Positions 41,901-49,850 of a stretch of DNA of 64,000 nt are shown here, piece by piece; the first letter of the stretch is position 1; each line of letters opens with the position of its first letter. This DNA comes from Puffinus mauretanicus (lineage: Eukaryota > Chordata > Aves > Procellariiformes > Procellariidae), in assembly GCA_023333565.1 (NCBI GenBank), contig JAJKFH010000741.1:248001-312000 (forward strand), read 5' to 3'. The notes under the pieces were generated by a model, which was not told where the DNA came from, did not search any database, and saw only the letters and a list, made by a program, of their open reading frames with translations. The position numbers and the translations under genes are program-made.

Positions 41901-43847
41901 TAAATTCACCCAAAGATTTACGTGACAGACCAGCTCTTTCCTTCCTGTGAATCATCGCAGGTGGTGAAGATTGGGCAGGCTGAATTAGGGGCTCAGTATG
42001 CCATGCTGGGTCGTCTGTACAGAGATTGACTCGGTCCCTCTGCCATAAAGAAGCGCGAGTTAATAAAACTGCTTCTGGTAATCAGTTTGACCTGTGTCTC
42101 TCTACATAAAAACTCACTTTGCAGTGGATGCTTATATGCACCTGAGTCTTTGTTATCTTTTCAGGAAATTTTGCTTGCTGAAAAATGGGCCAAAATGAAC
42201 AAGCTTCCTTTCCCGAAAATAGACCCAAATGTATTTGATCGAGAAGGCATGAAGGAGTGCTATGTTTTCAAACCAAAGGATACCTCTTCGGAGAAAGACT
42301 GTCCAACTATAATCCATTTTGTTTTGGCCAACATCAACTTCCGGAAGTACAAAGCTCCAGGTGAGCACACAGTTTCTGATGCTAAATTTAGCTGTTCCTT
42401 TGACGCTTTATAGTGACACGGTGATTATATACTAGAAACGTTTTGTCTCTGAGATAACTCGTAAGTCTATCTGTAGTAGTTAGGAATTTCAAAAGAGCCA
42501 TTAAAAAATGGTAAGTCCTCAGACCTAACATTTCAATTGTACTTTTGTATTTGTTCTGTATGCAGGCGTTCCAAGAGAGACACAAGAAGAGAAGGATTTT
42601 GCAGACTTTGACATTTTTGATGATCCGAATACACCATTCTCTACCTTCAACTTCCAGTATCCCAATGAGGCTTTCAAGAGGCTTCATGATCTAATGGAGT
42701 TCAACACCCTCAATAACATAGATGTATGTATGCCAGTGTGGAAGGGGCTTAAGGGGTCTGGACTTTTAAAGGGGAAAGTAGATGATGTGAGTAAAGCCCT
42801 AAATCTGCCATACAGAAGGTTCAGGCATTTGCTTCAGCGTTTGCCTGGGTGTTATGACATACAAAGCGCTTCCTGCATTTAGTTGTGCCCCTTGCTCGTC
42901 CTTGGCTGGATCAAAGCCGATTATAGTTAGTGGATAAATCCTGCTTTATTTTAGCGAGAGCTGGAGTATACCCGAGGTAAGTTCATACTCTTTTTAATTT
43001 GGGTCCTGTGGGTTTTTTGTCATTTTACCATTGAAAGTCCTGCAGGGTAACTGAGCAAAGGTGGCTGCACAGGATGTAGACATTACGTTCAGGATTTTAT
43101 ACTCAGTTCTTTATGTGTGCTGATTTTCTAACTGGGAAAAAAGGAAAATGGAAAATTTTTGTAAAGATCTCTGGAGATGTCTTTATCAGCTAACTCAGTA
43201 ATCATTATTTTTAATTGATACTAGCTGTAACACAAGACCATGATCCCAGCATCCATAGAATGACTTGACATATTCACAAGCGTAAATGATCATCCCAGAT
43301 AAAGAAATGTTCTTTTTATTTCAATATAGTGAACAAATCTTGTTACTTCAGCACAAAGGAAGCAAAAGTGAAGACTTAATCTTTCTCAAGATAATAATTA
43401 TTATCTATGTCCTTTAAGTATGGATTTTCTCAATGTTTGATTTACCTTTCAGAATTGCATTGGGACTCGGTTTAAATGGTGTATATTCTTGTGTGACGAC
43501 TTTGACATTGGTGGTATTCTGTCATATCTTTATATATTAACTACATGAAAATCATTGTTTTATACGATCAAGAAAATAGCATTCATAATAATACTCAGCA
43601 ATCACTTTGTTCAATGACGGAACAGTGATAAAAGCAGGAGCAACAACATCTGAAGGGGTCCTTTCTATCAGTTAATAAATCATTAAAATGTGACACATTG
43701 TTCTCTATTCTCCAGGTGATCAAGCAAGCTATGATGGAAAGCATTGAATACAGAAAAGAGAATCCATCTCGCTGCTCCGTGTCTCTTAGCAGTGTTGAAG
43801 CAAGGAGATTCTTTAATAAGAGCAATCTTAACAACAACCACACATAG
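2866..43847 (+). CDS. PLA2G4A: Cytosolic phospholipase A2 alpha (group IVA), 3' part of the gene, 14 exons
   Basis: Joined exons: 2866-2979, 6226-6263, 8440-8581, 18803-18939, 22845-23067, 24507-24621, 28866-29003, 29324-29416, 32337-32408, 34085-34327, 39536-39720, 42165-42360, 42566-42723, 43716-43847. The 1986 nt give 661 residues plus TAG, with every junction in phase. Seen: the end of the C2 domain, then the complete alpha/beta-hydrolase-like lipase domain with the GGGFR oxyanion region (R200), GLSGS nucleophile (S228) and VDSGL aspartate (D549). Family knowledge: it is a cytosolic enzyme that moves to ER, Golgi and nuclear membranes on a calcium rise and cleaves sn-2 arachidonate from phospholipids. 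MAPK acts at S505, CaMKII at S515 and MNK-type kinases at S727; all three serines are present. With the expected 88 upstream residues the length would be 749, the same as human. The promoter, start codon and first coding exons are outside the window. No frameshift or internal stop was seen, so the gene appears functional. Confidence 0.98.
2980..6225 (+). other. PLA2G4A intron, 3246 bp
   Basis: Donor gtaagt, acceptor tttttag. It contains a T-rich run near 4430-4453 and otherwise no recognised repeat. The 132-codon open frame at 3500-3898 has no exon structure or family resemblance and is taken as chance. Confidence 0.9.
6226..6263 (+). CDS. PLA2G4A: PLA2G4A coding microexon, 38 nt (human exon 6 equivalent)
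   Basis: Encodes [12 protein letters not shown] (residues 127-138) plus two bases of the Cys139 codon, which is completed by the next exon. This is the last C2 strand. The perfect donor gtaagt and acceptor tttttag support the call despite the small size; conservation with the mammalian protein settles it. Confidence 0.96.
6264..8439 (+). other. PLA2G4A intron, 2176 bp
   Basis: Donor gtaagt, acceptor aaaatag. It holds a short (TTTTA)n tract at 8304-8322 and no other feature I recognise. Confidence 0.9.
8304..8322. repeat. (TTTTA)n simple repeat
   Basis: Nearly four uninterrupted copies of the 5-base unit inside an intron, about 120 bases before the next exon. Confidence 0.85.
8440..8581 (+). 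CDS. PLA2G4A: PLA2G4A coding exon (human exon 7 equivalent), C2-to-catalytic linker
   Basis: Starts with one base finishing Cys139, then 47 codons to residue 186, reading [11 protein letters not shown] through TTSRD. It contains the end of C2 and the charged linker and cap start of the lipase domain. Donor gtaagt. The linker [11 protein letters not shown] differs most from mammals, as expected for a loop. Confidence 0.97.
8931..9013 (+). repeat. Intronic direct repeat, copy 1
   Basis: Begins tggttcttta and ends cttttcattttgc. Copy 2 lies at 10891-10974 in the same orientation. The two differ by two substitutions and one inserted base over about 83 positions. The family is unknown; it may be a local duplication or an unrecognised interspersed repeat. 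Confidence 0.9.
10891..10974 (+). repeat. Intronic direct repeat, copy 2
   Basis: Near-identical partner of 8931-9013, about 1960 bp downstream in the same intron and strand. It carries one extra base (ggtaaaggag against ggtaaagag). The flanks on both sides are unrelated. Confidence 0.9.
13333..15480 (-). mobile_element. CR1 LINE, 5'-truncated, reverse-transcriptase half and 3' end
   Basis: Antisense to the host gene. The low-coordinate end (13333-13353) is the CR1 3' terminus, two to three copies of the ATTCTRTG-type octamer read on the minus strand. Next comes the conserved 3' UTR block, then ORF2 read from about 15478 down to its stop at 13424. Visible reverse-transcriptase blocks include [34 protein letters not shown] (catalytic Asp), [12 protein letters not shown] and FADD at 14194-14205 (catalytic Asp pair). 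The C-terminal region ends [11 protein letters not shown]. Damage: in-frame stops at 14869 and near 14209, two more downstream, and about three single-base frameshifts. ORF1 and the endonuclease are absent. Family knowledge: CR1 inserts by target-primed reverse transcription and is usually 5' truncated. Not functional. Confidence 0.96.
14212..15478 (-). pseudogene. CR1 ORF2 reverse-transcriptase fragment
   Basis: One reading frame runs from about 15478 to 14212 on the minus strand, broken only by a TGA at 14869 after NSELV. The upstream part ([40 protein letters not shown]) is the linker before the reverse transcriptase, and the downstream part is the fingers and palm. Motif B reads [10 protein letters not shown], with the usual PQG altered, a further sign of inactivity. 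The TGA at 14869 fits decay of a CpG-containing Arg codon. It is carried within the CR1 element. Confidence 0.93.
15481..16478 (+). other. Intron sequence between two CR1 pieces
   Basis: AT-rich, with a short ATTTT tract at 15486-15500 and a (TA)n tract at 16329-16341. I recognise no transposon or exon in it. It separates two CR1 pieces whose coding contents are complementary. Confidence 0.7.
16628..17346 (-). pseudogene. CR1 ORF2 endonuclease remnant
   Basis: An apurinic/apyrimidinic-endonuclease-like domain in pieces over several minus-strand frames. WWDSTH corresponds to the usual ETWWDDSH motif with its glutamate replaced by glutamine in PQTWWD. GDFN is intact. The final GCSPHR corresponds to the usual GxSDH motif with Asp replaced by Pro. 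Catalytic residues are therefore lost. It lies inside the older CR1 relic. Confidence 0.75.
17440..17960 (-). pseudogene. CR1 ORF1 esterase-like remnant
   Basis: Shows the block order of SGNH-type esterases of CR1 ORF1: a serine block (VADDSL where VGDSLL is usual), CCLPG, HVGNSDT (usual HVGTNDT) and a terminal block (RIHLT, then [11 protein letters not shown] and a stop near 17410). Frame changes separate the blocks, so no protein is made. The assignment rests on recalled family motifs, not on a search. Confidence 0.7.
18301..18802 (+). other. Long PLA2G4A intron, 3' end
   Basis: No recognised element. It ends at acceptor tatgcag, 18796-18802. Confidence 0.75.
18803..18939 (+). CDS. PLA2G4A: PLA2G4A coding exon with catalytic Ser228 and Arg200
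   Basis: Residues 187-231 plus two bases of Trp232. [12 protein letters not shown] is the glycine-rich oxyanion region with R200. GLSGSTW holds the nucleophile S228, the first member of the Ser/Asp dyad. Acceptor gcag, donor gtaagg. Almost unchanged from the mammalian enzyme. Confidence 0.98.
18940..22844 (+). other. PLA2G4A intron, 3905 bp
   Basis: Donor gtaagg, acceptor ttgcag. It contains the sense-strand CR1 relic at about 20410-20920 and a long T run near 21777-21791. The rest shows nothing I recognise. Confidence 0.9.
20410..20920 (+). mobile_element. CR1 LINE 3' relic, sense strand
   Basis: Several blocks match the end of CR1 ORF2 and its 3' UTR in order: TTTGTTTAGCCTTGAGGAG, a CTACCTAATGGG block, AGGACGAGGGGTAATGGCC, GTGGTCAAGCACTGGAATG, and near the end GAGCAACCTGATCTGAC followed by GGTTCCTTCCAGTCTAAATT. 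Decay is heavy and the octamer tail is gone. Boundaries are approximate. It is opposite in orientation to the two CR1 pieces in the previous intron. Confidence 0.85.
22845..23067 (+). CDS. PLA2G4A: PLA2G4A coding exon, lipase domain
   Basis: Completes Trp232, then residues 233-306: [45 protein letters not shown]. Acceptor ttgcag, donor gtgagt. Very highly conserved, as expected for the core around the active site. Confidence 0.98.
23068..24506 (+). other. PLA2G4A intron, 1439 bp
   Basis: Donor gtgagt, acceptor atgcag. No repeat or other feature recognised. Confidence 0.9.
24507..24621 (+). CDS. PLA2G4A: PLA2G4A coding exon, lipase domain
   Basis: Residues 307-344 ([26 protein letters not shown]) plus one base of Asp345. 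Acceptor atgcag, donor gtatgt. The preceding residues end LIHN, so the junction reads LIHN-RMD as in the family. Confidence 0.98.
24622..28865 (+). other. PLA2G4A intron, 4244 bp
   Basis: Donor gtatgt, acceptor ttgcag. It holds a short direct repeat (25206-25219 and 25231-25244) and a T-rich run near 25717-25729. No transposon or exon recognised. Confidence 0.9.
25206..25244. repeat. Short direct repeat, period 25
   Basis: The 14-mer ttttaggtcaacag occurs twice, at 25206-25219 and 25231-25244, separated by 11 bases. Small intronic duplication. Confidence 0.8.
28866..29003 (+). CDS. PLA2G4A: PLA2G4A coding exon, lipase domain
   Basis: Completes Asp345, then residues 346-390 ([39 protein letters not shown]) plus one base of Gly391. 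Acceptor ttgcag, donor gtgagt. Close match to the family. Confidence 0.98.
29004..29323 (+). other. PLA2G4A short intron, 320 bp
   Basis: Donor gtgagt, acceptor tttcag after a strong pyrimidine tract. Nothing else seen. Confidence 0.95.
29324..29416 (+). CDS. PLA2G4A: PLA2G4A coding exon, lipase domain
   Basis: Completes Gly391, then residues 392-421 ([17 protein letters not shown], then TMEEEL) plus one base of Glu422. Acceptor tttcag, donor gtaata. Confidence 0.97.
   Translation, partial: ASGAVHFLYYLTEYLASPILRIKVPPWKKN
29417..32336 (+). other. PLA2G4A intron, 2920 bp
   Basis: Donor gtaata, acceptor caacag. It contains a C-run near 30160-30167 and a 19-base tandem pair at 31101-31138. No transposon recognised. 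Confidence 0.9.
31101..31138. repeat. Tandem duplication, period 19
   Basis: Two adjacent 19-base copies, gcatttggtagaaattaca and gcatttgttggaaattaca, differing at two bases. Intronic. Confidence 0.85.
32337..32408 (+). CDS. PLA2G4A: PLA2G4A coding exon, serine/acidic cluster
   Basis: Completes Glu422, then residues 423-445 ([19 protein letters not shown]) plus one base of Gly446. The [11 protein letters not shown] stretch is the flexible phosphoserine cluster known in mammals around residues 431-441. It is a loop between lipase-domain halves, and its sequence is conserved in character. Acceptor caacag, donor gtaagg. Confidence 0.96.
32409..34084 (+). other. PLA2G4A intron, 1676 bp
   Basis: Donor gtaagg, acceptor tacag. 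No recognised element. Confidence 0.9.
34085..34327 (+). CDS. PLA2G4A: PLA2G4A coding exon with Ser505 and Ser515
   Basis: Completes Gly446, then residues 447-526 plus one base of Asp527. It contains [19 protein letters not shown] with K488 of the phosphoinositide-binding patch, YPLSPL with the MAPK site S505, and TQES with S515. The first part ([17 protein letters not shown]) is a variable linker. Acceptor tacag; the donor gttagt is slightly weak but in phase with the next exon. Confidence 0.97.
34328..39535 (+). other. PLA2G4A intron, 5208 bp
   Basis: Donor gttagt, acceptor gtgcag. It includes an AT-rich dyad-like stretch near 37690-37740 and a GC-richer section near 39040-39340. That section has a short block gaggtcccttccagc near 39319 resembling a CR1 tail, too short to call. 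No exon recognised. Confidence 0.85.
39536..39720 (+). CDS. PLA2G4A: PLA2G4A coding exon with catalytic Asp549 and Arg566
   Basis: Completes Asp527, then residues 528-588. [12 protein letters not shown] carries D549, the second member of the catalytic dyad. [18 protein letters not shown] carries R566. K541, K543 and K544 of the basic patch are in LDVKSKKIH. Ends SSPPFK in phase 0. Acceptor gtgcag, donor gtaagt. Confidence 0.98.
39721..42164 (+). other. PLA2G4A intron, 2444 bp
   Basis: Donor gtaagt, acceptor tttcag. No recognised repeat or RNA gene. Confidence 0.9.
42165..42360 (+). CDS. PLA2G4A: PLA2G4A coding exon, lipase domain
   Basis: Residues 589-653 plus one base of Gly654: [51 protein letters not shown]. 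Acceptor tttcag, donor gtgagc. Confidence 0.98.
42361..42565 (+). other. PLA2G4A short intron, 205 bp
   Basis: The smallest intron in the window. Donor gtgagc, acceptor atgcag. Nothing else seen. Confidence 0.95.
42566..42723 (+). CDS. PLA2G4A: PLA2G4A coding exon, lipase domain
   Basis: Completes Gly654, then residues 655-706: [43 protein letters not shown]. Acceptor atgcag, donor gtatgt. Confidence 0.98.
42724..43715 (+). other. PLA2G4A last intron, 992 bp
   Basis: Donor gtatgt, acceptor tccag. AT-rich with no recognised element. The open frame continuing past 42723 is read-through of the donor. Confidence 0.9.
43716..43847 (+). CDS. PLA2G4A: PLA2G4A last coding exon and stop codon
   Basis: Forty-three codons (residues 707-749) and TAG at 43845-43847. 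Contains NPSRCSVS with S727, then [11 protein letters not shown]. The final eight residues, SNLNNNHT, are unlike the mammalian tail but of equal length. They include an (AAC)3 run. Acceptor tccag. Confidence 0.97.
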   Translation: MIKQAMMESIEYRKENPSRCSVSLSSVEARRFFNKSNLNNNHT

Positions 43848-44270
43848 AGGATGTGTCGTAGGTCCCACTCCTTCAAGAAGCTGGTTCTATCTTTATAACT
43901 GGAGTCAAAAAGACATTGTCAGAGCATCACTGCTCCTGAACAGGGCTGTGCAAAACTCCTGAAAACATTTTCTTGTGAATTTTCAAGTTTCAGTATAATT
44001 TTGTACTTCTTTTTTTTAAACTAAAAACATGGAAAACATTTCAGTATGCTGATATCCTTATTTTAAAAACTATGGAATTAGTTTATTTTGACTATGGTCA
44101 TTGGATTCAGTGTCTTTTTTTTTTTTTTTCTTACAAAATTGTAAACACTGGTTTCTCGTAGTGGGGCAATGGTCTGATTTTTAGTTGATGTAAACTGGGC
44201 GTATCTTGAAATGTAAGATGGAATTAGAAACACAACAGAATAAAACTTTAATAACAGAGACAATATGTAT
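43848..44270 (+). other. PLA2G4A: PLA2G4A 3' UTR (end approximate)
   Basis: Runs from the stop to a likely cleavage site some 10-30 bases past AATAAA at 44239-44244, the first such hexamer after the stop. It contains a T run at 44115-44129. I saw no ATTTA pentamer in this stretch. A longer UTR using hexamers near 46.1-46.3 kb is possible. Confidence 0.65.
44239..44244 (+). terminator. Candidate polyadenylation signal AATAAA
   Basis: Canonical hexamer about 390 bases after the stop codon. The downstream GT-rich element is weak, so its use is inferred from position. Confidence 0.6.
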
Positions 44271-45829
44271 ACCTGGGCTTGGGCCCAGATTCCACTCTCC
44301 TTTGTATCAGTGAGAAGATTTCCTCTGACTTTGCTTTGAAAAGTCGGTAATTGCTGAGTCCTAGTAGGCAACAGCAGCTCCCTAGTATATTAAGTCGGTT
44401 GGCTGCTTACTAGGTCTGTTAAGGTTGATTTCTTATACTGGAAAGGGTTTTGCACACTAATAACCACTGGCTACATTGGCCTTACCAAAACTCCATCATC
44501 AAGCTGCATTTCAAATTTCACTTTTCTTGCACAAGTGGCATCTCTGAAAAAAAAACCAACAAACTTTTGATAACAAACGGGTATCAAAGAAATGGGGTTT
44601 ATACATCTTTGATATTATAAGTAGGATCCTCAGCTGGTTATTAATGCTAGGAGAGCTTTTGTAACAGATGCTAAGAAGGATCTGCTCTCGAATCTTTTAA
44701 TCACAAATATTTTCACAAAAATTGAAGTCTGCTTTACTACTGTTTAAGAATACATGTATCCACTCAGCAGAAAATCCAACCTCTTATATTTTTTCTCTTT
44801 TGTTCCACAAAATTACATTGCTTGAATTCTTGAGTTAGTAGCACCTGTGTGTTGAATTATTGTTAGTTTGTGTATTTCTGACCAAAATGTTTATAGATAA
44901 ATTAAAAGTGATTTTGCATTAGATCATGATTAAAAAGCATCACATTTCTGCAAAGGGATAGTGGCAATGTTTACTGGGGATGGGTAAAACGTTCCTCGGT
45001 AAGAATGTGAAGTTCATGTGTTAAGGGCTGTTTTTAAAAATCTATTTTTACTACGTTGAATAATGAAAGACCCTGCATAGACGTAGATTGTTTTGGTACC
45101 ATCTCAACAAGTGTTGAGGTAACTCTCCAAATGCATAGAAAAATGCAGTCGCCCCTCTGAAAACTTCCAGCCTCCTTTGAAATAATGTAGTCGGCAAGTG
45201 TGTGACACGGGAAGGAGCAGGAGGAACTGCGGAGGTCAGCGATGGCCTTGCGCTGCGGGCAGGATCTGGGAGTCGGGCGTTTTTGGGGCGCTTGGCTGGC
45301 CCGTTTCGGGTTTTTAAAGTGTGTGGGATTAACTCTCAGCAGATGCGCCTGGCAGTTGTTCCTTAGCTGCTTTCTTCTTGAAGAAGATAGTAGGGGCTGA
45401 GTAGTTCAGTTCAAGGCCAGATCGCTGTCTCTGGGCGTTAATGCAAAAGGTTTTGTGGAGGTGAGGGGGCAAAAACACATCCCCAGCTGCCCTGCGGGTT
45501 GCCTGTCCGGCCCTCCACAGCAGACGGAGAAGGAAAGCACTCCTTCCACTGGGAATATCATCATGGTGGAAACAAAACACGGCGTAAGCAGGATTATTTG
45601 CAGCGCCGCGGTCAGAAGGCACGCGTGTTTCTCTTCAAGAGCCAAGTGGAATTTTGGTCTCAGGATTTCTGTTGACGTTAACAGGGTTCCCATTTCGCCC
45701 TCCGTCCTTCTGCTAGGGCTGTCGCATGCTAGCAAATGCGAAGATCGTGGTCGCAATGGATGCCATCTCTGTGCACAGACTGTCTGAAGCGCGGCTGATC
45801 TTCTGTTTGATAGTTTTCTGACAAACAAT
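44271..45829. other. Gene-free flank
   Basis: Unremarkable sequence after the probable 3' end of PLA2G4A. There is a moderately GC-rich part near 45200-45800, where open frames overlap on both strands with no family resemblance. No repeat recognised. Confidence 0.6.
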
Positions 45830-46380
45830 CTCTACGATAACTGCTCGTTTATCAGAGTTTATTGCTAATTCAGTGGCTGTTCCTTTTATTGTGAATTATT
45901 GAGCTATTTTTAATTGCTAAAATCTGTAAGCCCATGGGAAGGGAAGTAATTATAATGCATTTCTTTTAACAGCCACTGCATCATCCCTCCTTAAATCTAC
46001 ATGCAATGTTATGCGATTAATAACATTTTCTGTATTGATTAATAGGTTTTATTTCTGTTTGAGTTAGTGCATGTTTAAAATCAGGAGAGAAAATAAAAGT
46101 AACTTATCTTAGTGCTGCATAATTTAAACACTTTCAATAAATTTTGGAATCCAGGAAGAAACTGGTAGCATTATTTTATTGTAATATTTTCTTTTTAATG
46201 TTTTTTTTCCTTTTGTTAACATAATATTTGTATTTTTTATTTTATAATATGTACCGACTCTCTTTTATGGAAGTGTTTTATCATGCTTTATATAGTTTAT
46301 ATTATCACAGTGTTGTCAGAGAATAAAAAAATAAAACTTAACTATATTTGGCACCTGCTGTTTTCAGACGGTTTATTTTG
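45830..46380. other. AT-rich block with several AATAAA hexamers
   Basis: Contains many TAAT/ATTA words and AATAAA at 46092-46097, 46137-46142 and 46322-46327. It could be a distal 3' UTR of PLA2G4A or an intergenic regulatory block. No coding potential. Confidence 0.5.
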
Positions 46381-47489
46381 ACCATTTACGTGTCATTCTC
46401 ACTTTTATTATGAAGAGATGTGGGGCAGCTCACAAGCAGGAAATTCAAGGTTTTGCTTGTTAGTCTTCCTTTTTAGTTTAGATGTTAAAACTGCAACTTT
46501 TGTGCGCAGTTCAGTGTGCGGGGACGGCACATCAACCCGTTCTCATTCCTACTGACGGTATTTTGCCGTCGGCACTCTGCCAGGTACCTTGTGCTGTGCT
46601 GTTAAGAGCTACTACAGCGAATTACAGTACGGGTTTGGGTGCTGGGTCTTTGCTGCCTTTAATCTCGGATTTCTTTAAAAAGCAGGTGGGGGAGGGGAGT
46701 TCCTCCAAACCCCTTCGGATCAAATGGCCGCTGGGCTGGTGCGTCTGTTTGCTGGAAGCCAGGAGCAGTCTGTCGTCTGCTTCAAAACGCAAGGGCATCG
46801 GACTGATAGAAAATGTGTAAGGGCTAAAAGTCAGCTGTGACCAATAGGTCTAAGAAATAAAATGCGAGAGGCATCAAAAGCTGGGTGTCTGGTGTGTACG
46901 TGGGGGGAGTAGCAAGTGTCCCAGTGTGCCCAAATTCCCGTGAGCCCACGCTGCCGAGACCTCGCTGCCGCAGGCACCAGTATGGTTCTCTCCTTCTGGA
47001 GCAGACTCTGCTAGGGCAGGAGCCCCTCTGCTAGAATCAAACTTGTCATAAAAAAAACCTAGTTCTAACTTTTTCAAACATTTGAAGCGTCTTGGGCTCC
47101 CCAGAGGCTTACTGGTAAGGTCATAAGTGTAATTCTACTGTAGTCTGGAACAAAAAAACCTCTCTTAATTCCGTGTCCATAAGCTTCTAATGGAAAAATG
47201 CATCTTGGTGTGATCAGAAACTTAGAAATTGAAACCTTATTTCGGTTCAGCTGCAGAGCAGAATACTAGTCTTAGTCACACATTATATTAAAAATTACTT
47301 CAAAGGAGAAGAATAAGGCAGAAAAAACCTCTTCCACTTCTGACAACAGATGTGAAACCAGGAACATACAGACGTTTTCCTTAGCCTAAAAAGTGAGTCC
47401 TTTGTTTCTCATTTTCCCTTCCTTCAGTCCCTGGTTCATCTGTTTTATGCCTGCAATGCTGTTCTTCCAGCCGAAGGTGTTGTACCTGG
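46381..47489. other. Gene-free flank
   Basis: Mixed composition. I see no gene, repeat or RNA here. Confidence 0.6.
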
Positions 47490-48240
47490 AAGGGTGGAAG
47501 GTGGGCTCGGAGGATGGGTGATCGCAGACCTTTTGGGTGGTGCCTGCAGGACGCGGGGGCGCCGCCCCCCGAGCCGGGGTGGCTGCAGAGCGCGCAGCGC
47601 GGGGAGCGGGGCCCCCGGAGGCAGGCGAGGCCCGCGCGTCCGCCCCGCGCCCGGCCCCCCTGCGGGGCCTTCGGCAGCCCCAGCTGCCGGGGCGGGCGGC
47701 GGAAACCTCTGCCTGCCTTTTTTCTTCAGCGGCGGAAGCGAACGCGCAGAATAAAATCCTACTGACCCGGGAAGCATGGGAGCGCGAGGGCGTTGACCTC
47801 GATGTTTGCATCCGTGAGGAGAAAATTCGTGTTGGCAGGGAAACGGCGCCGCGACGAACGAACGCGCTCTCTGGTTTGAGCCGGCGGTGCTTCGCGGGGT
47901 GAAACCTGAGAAGCCAGAGTCAAGAGCCCGGGTCACCCCCGTCCCTGCCCCCAGGGCACCCACGGGCGCGTTTCTGAGGAGCTCTTCACCGCGCCGAGGC
48001 GGGGAGGGGAGCGGGGCCCGCAGCGCCCAGCCGCGAGCTGGCAGCCCCGCGCCTTTCCGTCCGGCGCGTGCGCTCGGGGGCTGGCTCGCGGCACAGGCGC
48101 GCGGGGTCTCCCGCAGCTGTACGTGCACCCATCGCTCTTACTGCTGCCGCGCTTCGGGTGCGGGCCTGACTTGCGCATCAGTTACCTACGCCGGCCCCTC
48201 GCACGCGGGGCAAAAGTGACGGCCGTCAGAGTTCATAGGC
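47490..48240. promoter_or_regulatory. CpG-rich island
   Basis: Very GC-rich with dense CpG, especially 47560-47710 and 47980-48110, including Sp1-like ggggcgggcgg near 47690. This contrasts sharply with the AT-rich flank. Long overlapping open frames on both strands are an effect of composition. Family knowledge: such islands usually mark promoters or developmental regulatory regions. No coding exon of a known gene is recognisable on either side. Confidence 0.65.
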
Positions 48241-49495
48241 GAGAAATTCCCCGTGACAACAAAAACACTGTTTTGCACGCGAAGAACAGGCAGGGCGGCA
48301 GTGGAGGTGACAGAGCGACTTGTTAACCTTGAGAATAACCAAAACCCACAATACTGGGTACAACGGGAACAGGAATTCCTTAGGTGACCACTTAACCCAC
48401 CAAAGGCCACCCCAGAAGACTTCTGTTCTCTGCCAGGAGATGTACGGGAGTAGGAGAAGCCCCAAAGCCGGCAGCCACGGGCTAGGGGAGACCCCAGCCT
48501 GGGAGGAGAGACCTGGACCCCGGGGGTGCCACAAATAGGGGTGCGAGGAATAGATGGGGTGCTGAAAGGGAAGCCCAGCCGCGGCGGGGGCACCGGGCAG
48601 TCGTGCTGGGGTGGAGGGACGTCTGATCTGCAAGGGGGGAACCATCCTGCCGGTGCTTGGGGCTTCCCCGCGACTCCGTCTGTGCCAGGAGTCATCGGCC
48701 CTGACCACGCTGAGCCTTCCCAAGATCTGCCAGAAAAACCTCAGGGAACTGAATGGTGACCCGACTTTATGCTCAAAAAATATCTTGCCTTTAATCACAG
48801 CAATGCTCTTCCAGCGCTTCCTCCTGCAAGCCTGTGGCCAGGCTAGAAAGAGAAACCTGAGCGCTTTGGGGTGGTTTTGGCCCTTGTGTCTCCCTCTGAT
48901 TCTCAGCCAGATGTATTTTTTTTAGGCAAGTCAAAAGCGAGCAGGGAAAAAGAGGCAGCTCCGTTCTTATTCGGGTGTGAAACTATAACTTCTGCCACTG
49001 CAGAACAAGCTACGCAGATAAAGTCATGCGATTTCTTTGTTACCATTTTCTAATTTAGCTTCACGTTGGCTCCTGGCCCAGCTTTCCGGAGGGGGTGGCG
49101 GGGACGGGGGGCTGGGGCCAGCGCTTGCTCCGCATGGAAGCTCGCCCCTTTGACGGTCATTCGGTGCTTGGGATGAGGAGGCTGATGCAGGAGGGATGCT
49201 CCACACCCAGCTTGTGCTGAGCACACCTTACAGAGGTTTTGTGGCCAACACGTTGTTTAGGGTGTGTTCTGGAAAATATGAACCGGAATTAATGTGATGA
49301 CATTAAAAGAAATGGAGGCAACTGTTTTGCCAGCGCGTTTGGGAACCAGAAACACTGGCGCTTTGCAGCTGTAGATTCAATACAAATCCTTCCTTCTGGT
49401 CCGGTTTTGCTAAACCCCGGGGATTTGCTACAGGACGTTTTTGTACCACGGTCAAACACTGTTTATGACGCTACCTAATCCGTGCTAGCTGTCAG
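48241..49495. other. Sequence between CpG-rich segments
   Basis: Moderately GC-rich, with a GGGG-rich part near 48480-48640 and a similar one near 49080-49120. No gene recognised. Confidence 0.5.
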
Positions 49496-49850
49496 CAGAG
49501 CCGGACACAGCCCGAATGGCTGAGATGTGCCGGCAGACGCGGTCCCTCTGTCCGTCCGTAGCCCCAGGGCTCTCCCTTTCGTGCAGGACCGCGGGCGATG
49601 GCTGCGGAGGAGCCGCGGCCTCCTTCGCCCGCGGCTCCCGGGTCGGGATGAGCGGACGTGGCGGGAGCAGAGACGGGGACGGGGTCGGAATCAGCGGGAG
49701 AAGATCCCCGTCGGTGCTGGGGCGGGACGCGGTTTGGTTTTGCCGTCCCGCTGCAGCGCCCGCCGCTGGCGTTGAGGCCGGGAGGAACCCACGGCCCGGC
49801 AGCCCTCAGCGGTTTTCCGTCTGCTTAATAAAGCTGATGGAAAACACCAG
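49496..49850. promoter_or_regulatory. CpG-rich segment
   Basis: Dense CpG with runs such as gcggaggagccgcggcc. Second member of the cluster downstream of PLA2G4A. Open frames here read as low-complexity Gly/Arg/Ser and are not supported as protein. Confidence 0.5.

Noticed and set aside
42724..42882. Open frame continuing past the donor at 42723
   Set aside because: It is intron read-through. The donor gtatgt and the downstream exon at 43716 keep the conserved protein in phase.
47445..48128. 227-codon open frame on the minus strand in the CpG island
   Set aside because: Several other long frames overlap it on both strands, its composition is Pro/Arg/Ala-rich as expected from GC-rich DNA, and no known domain is visible.
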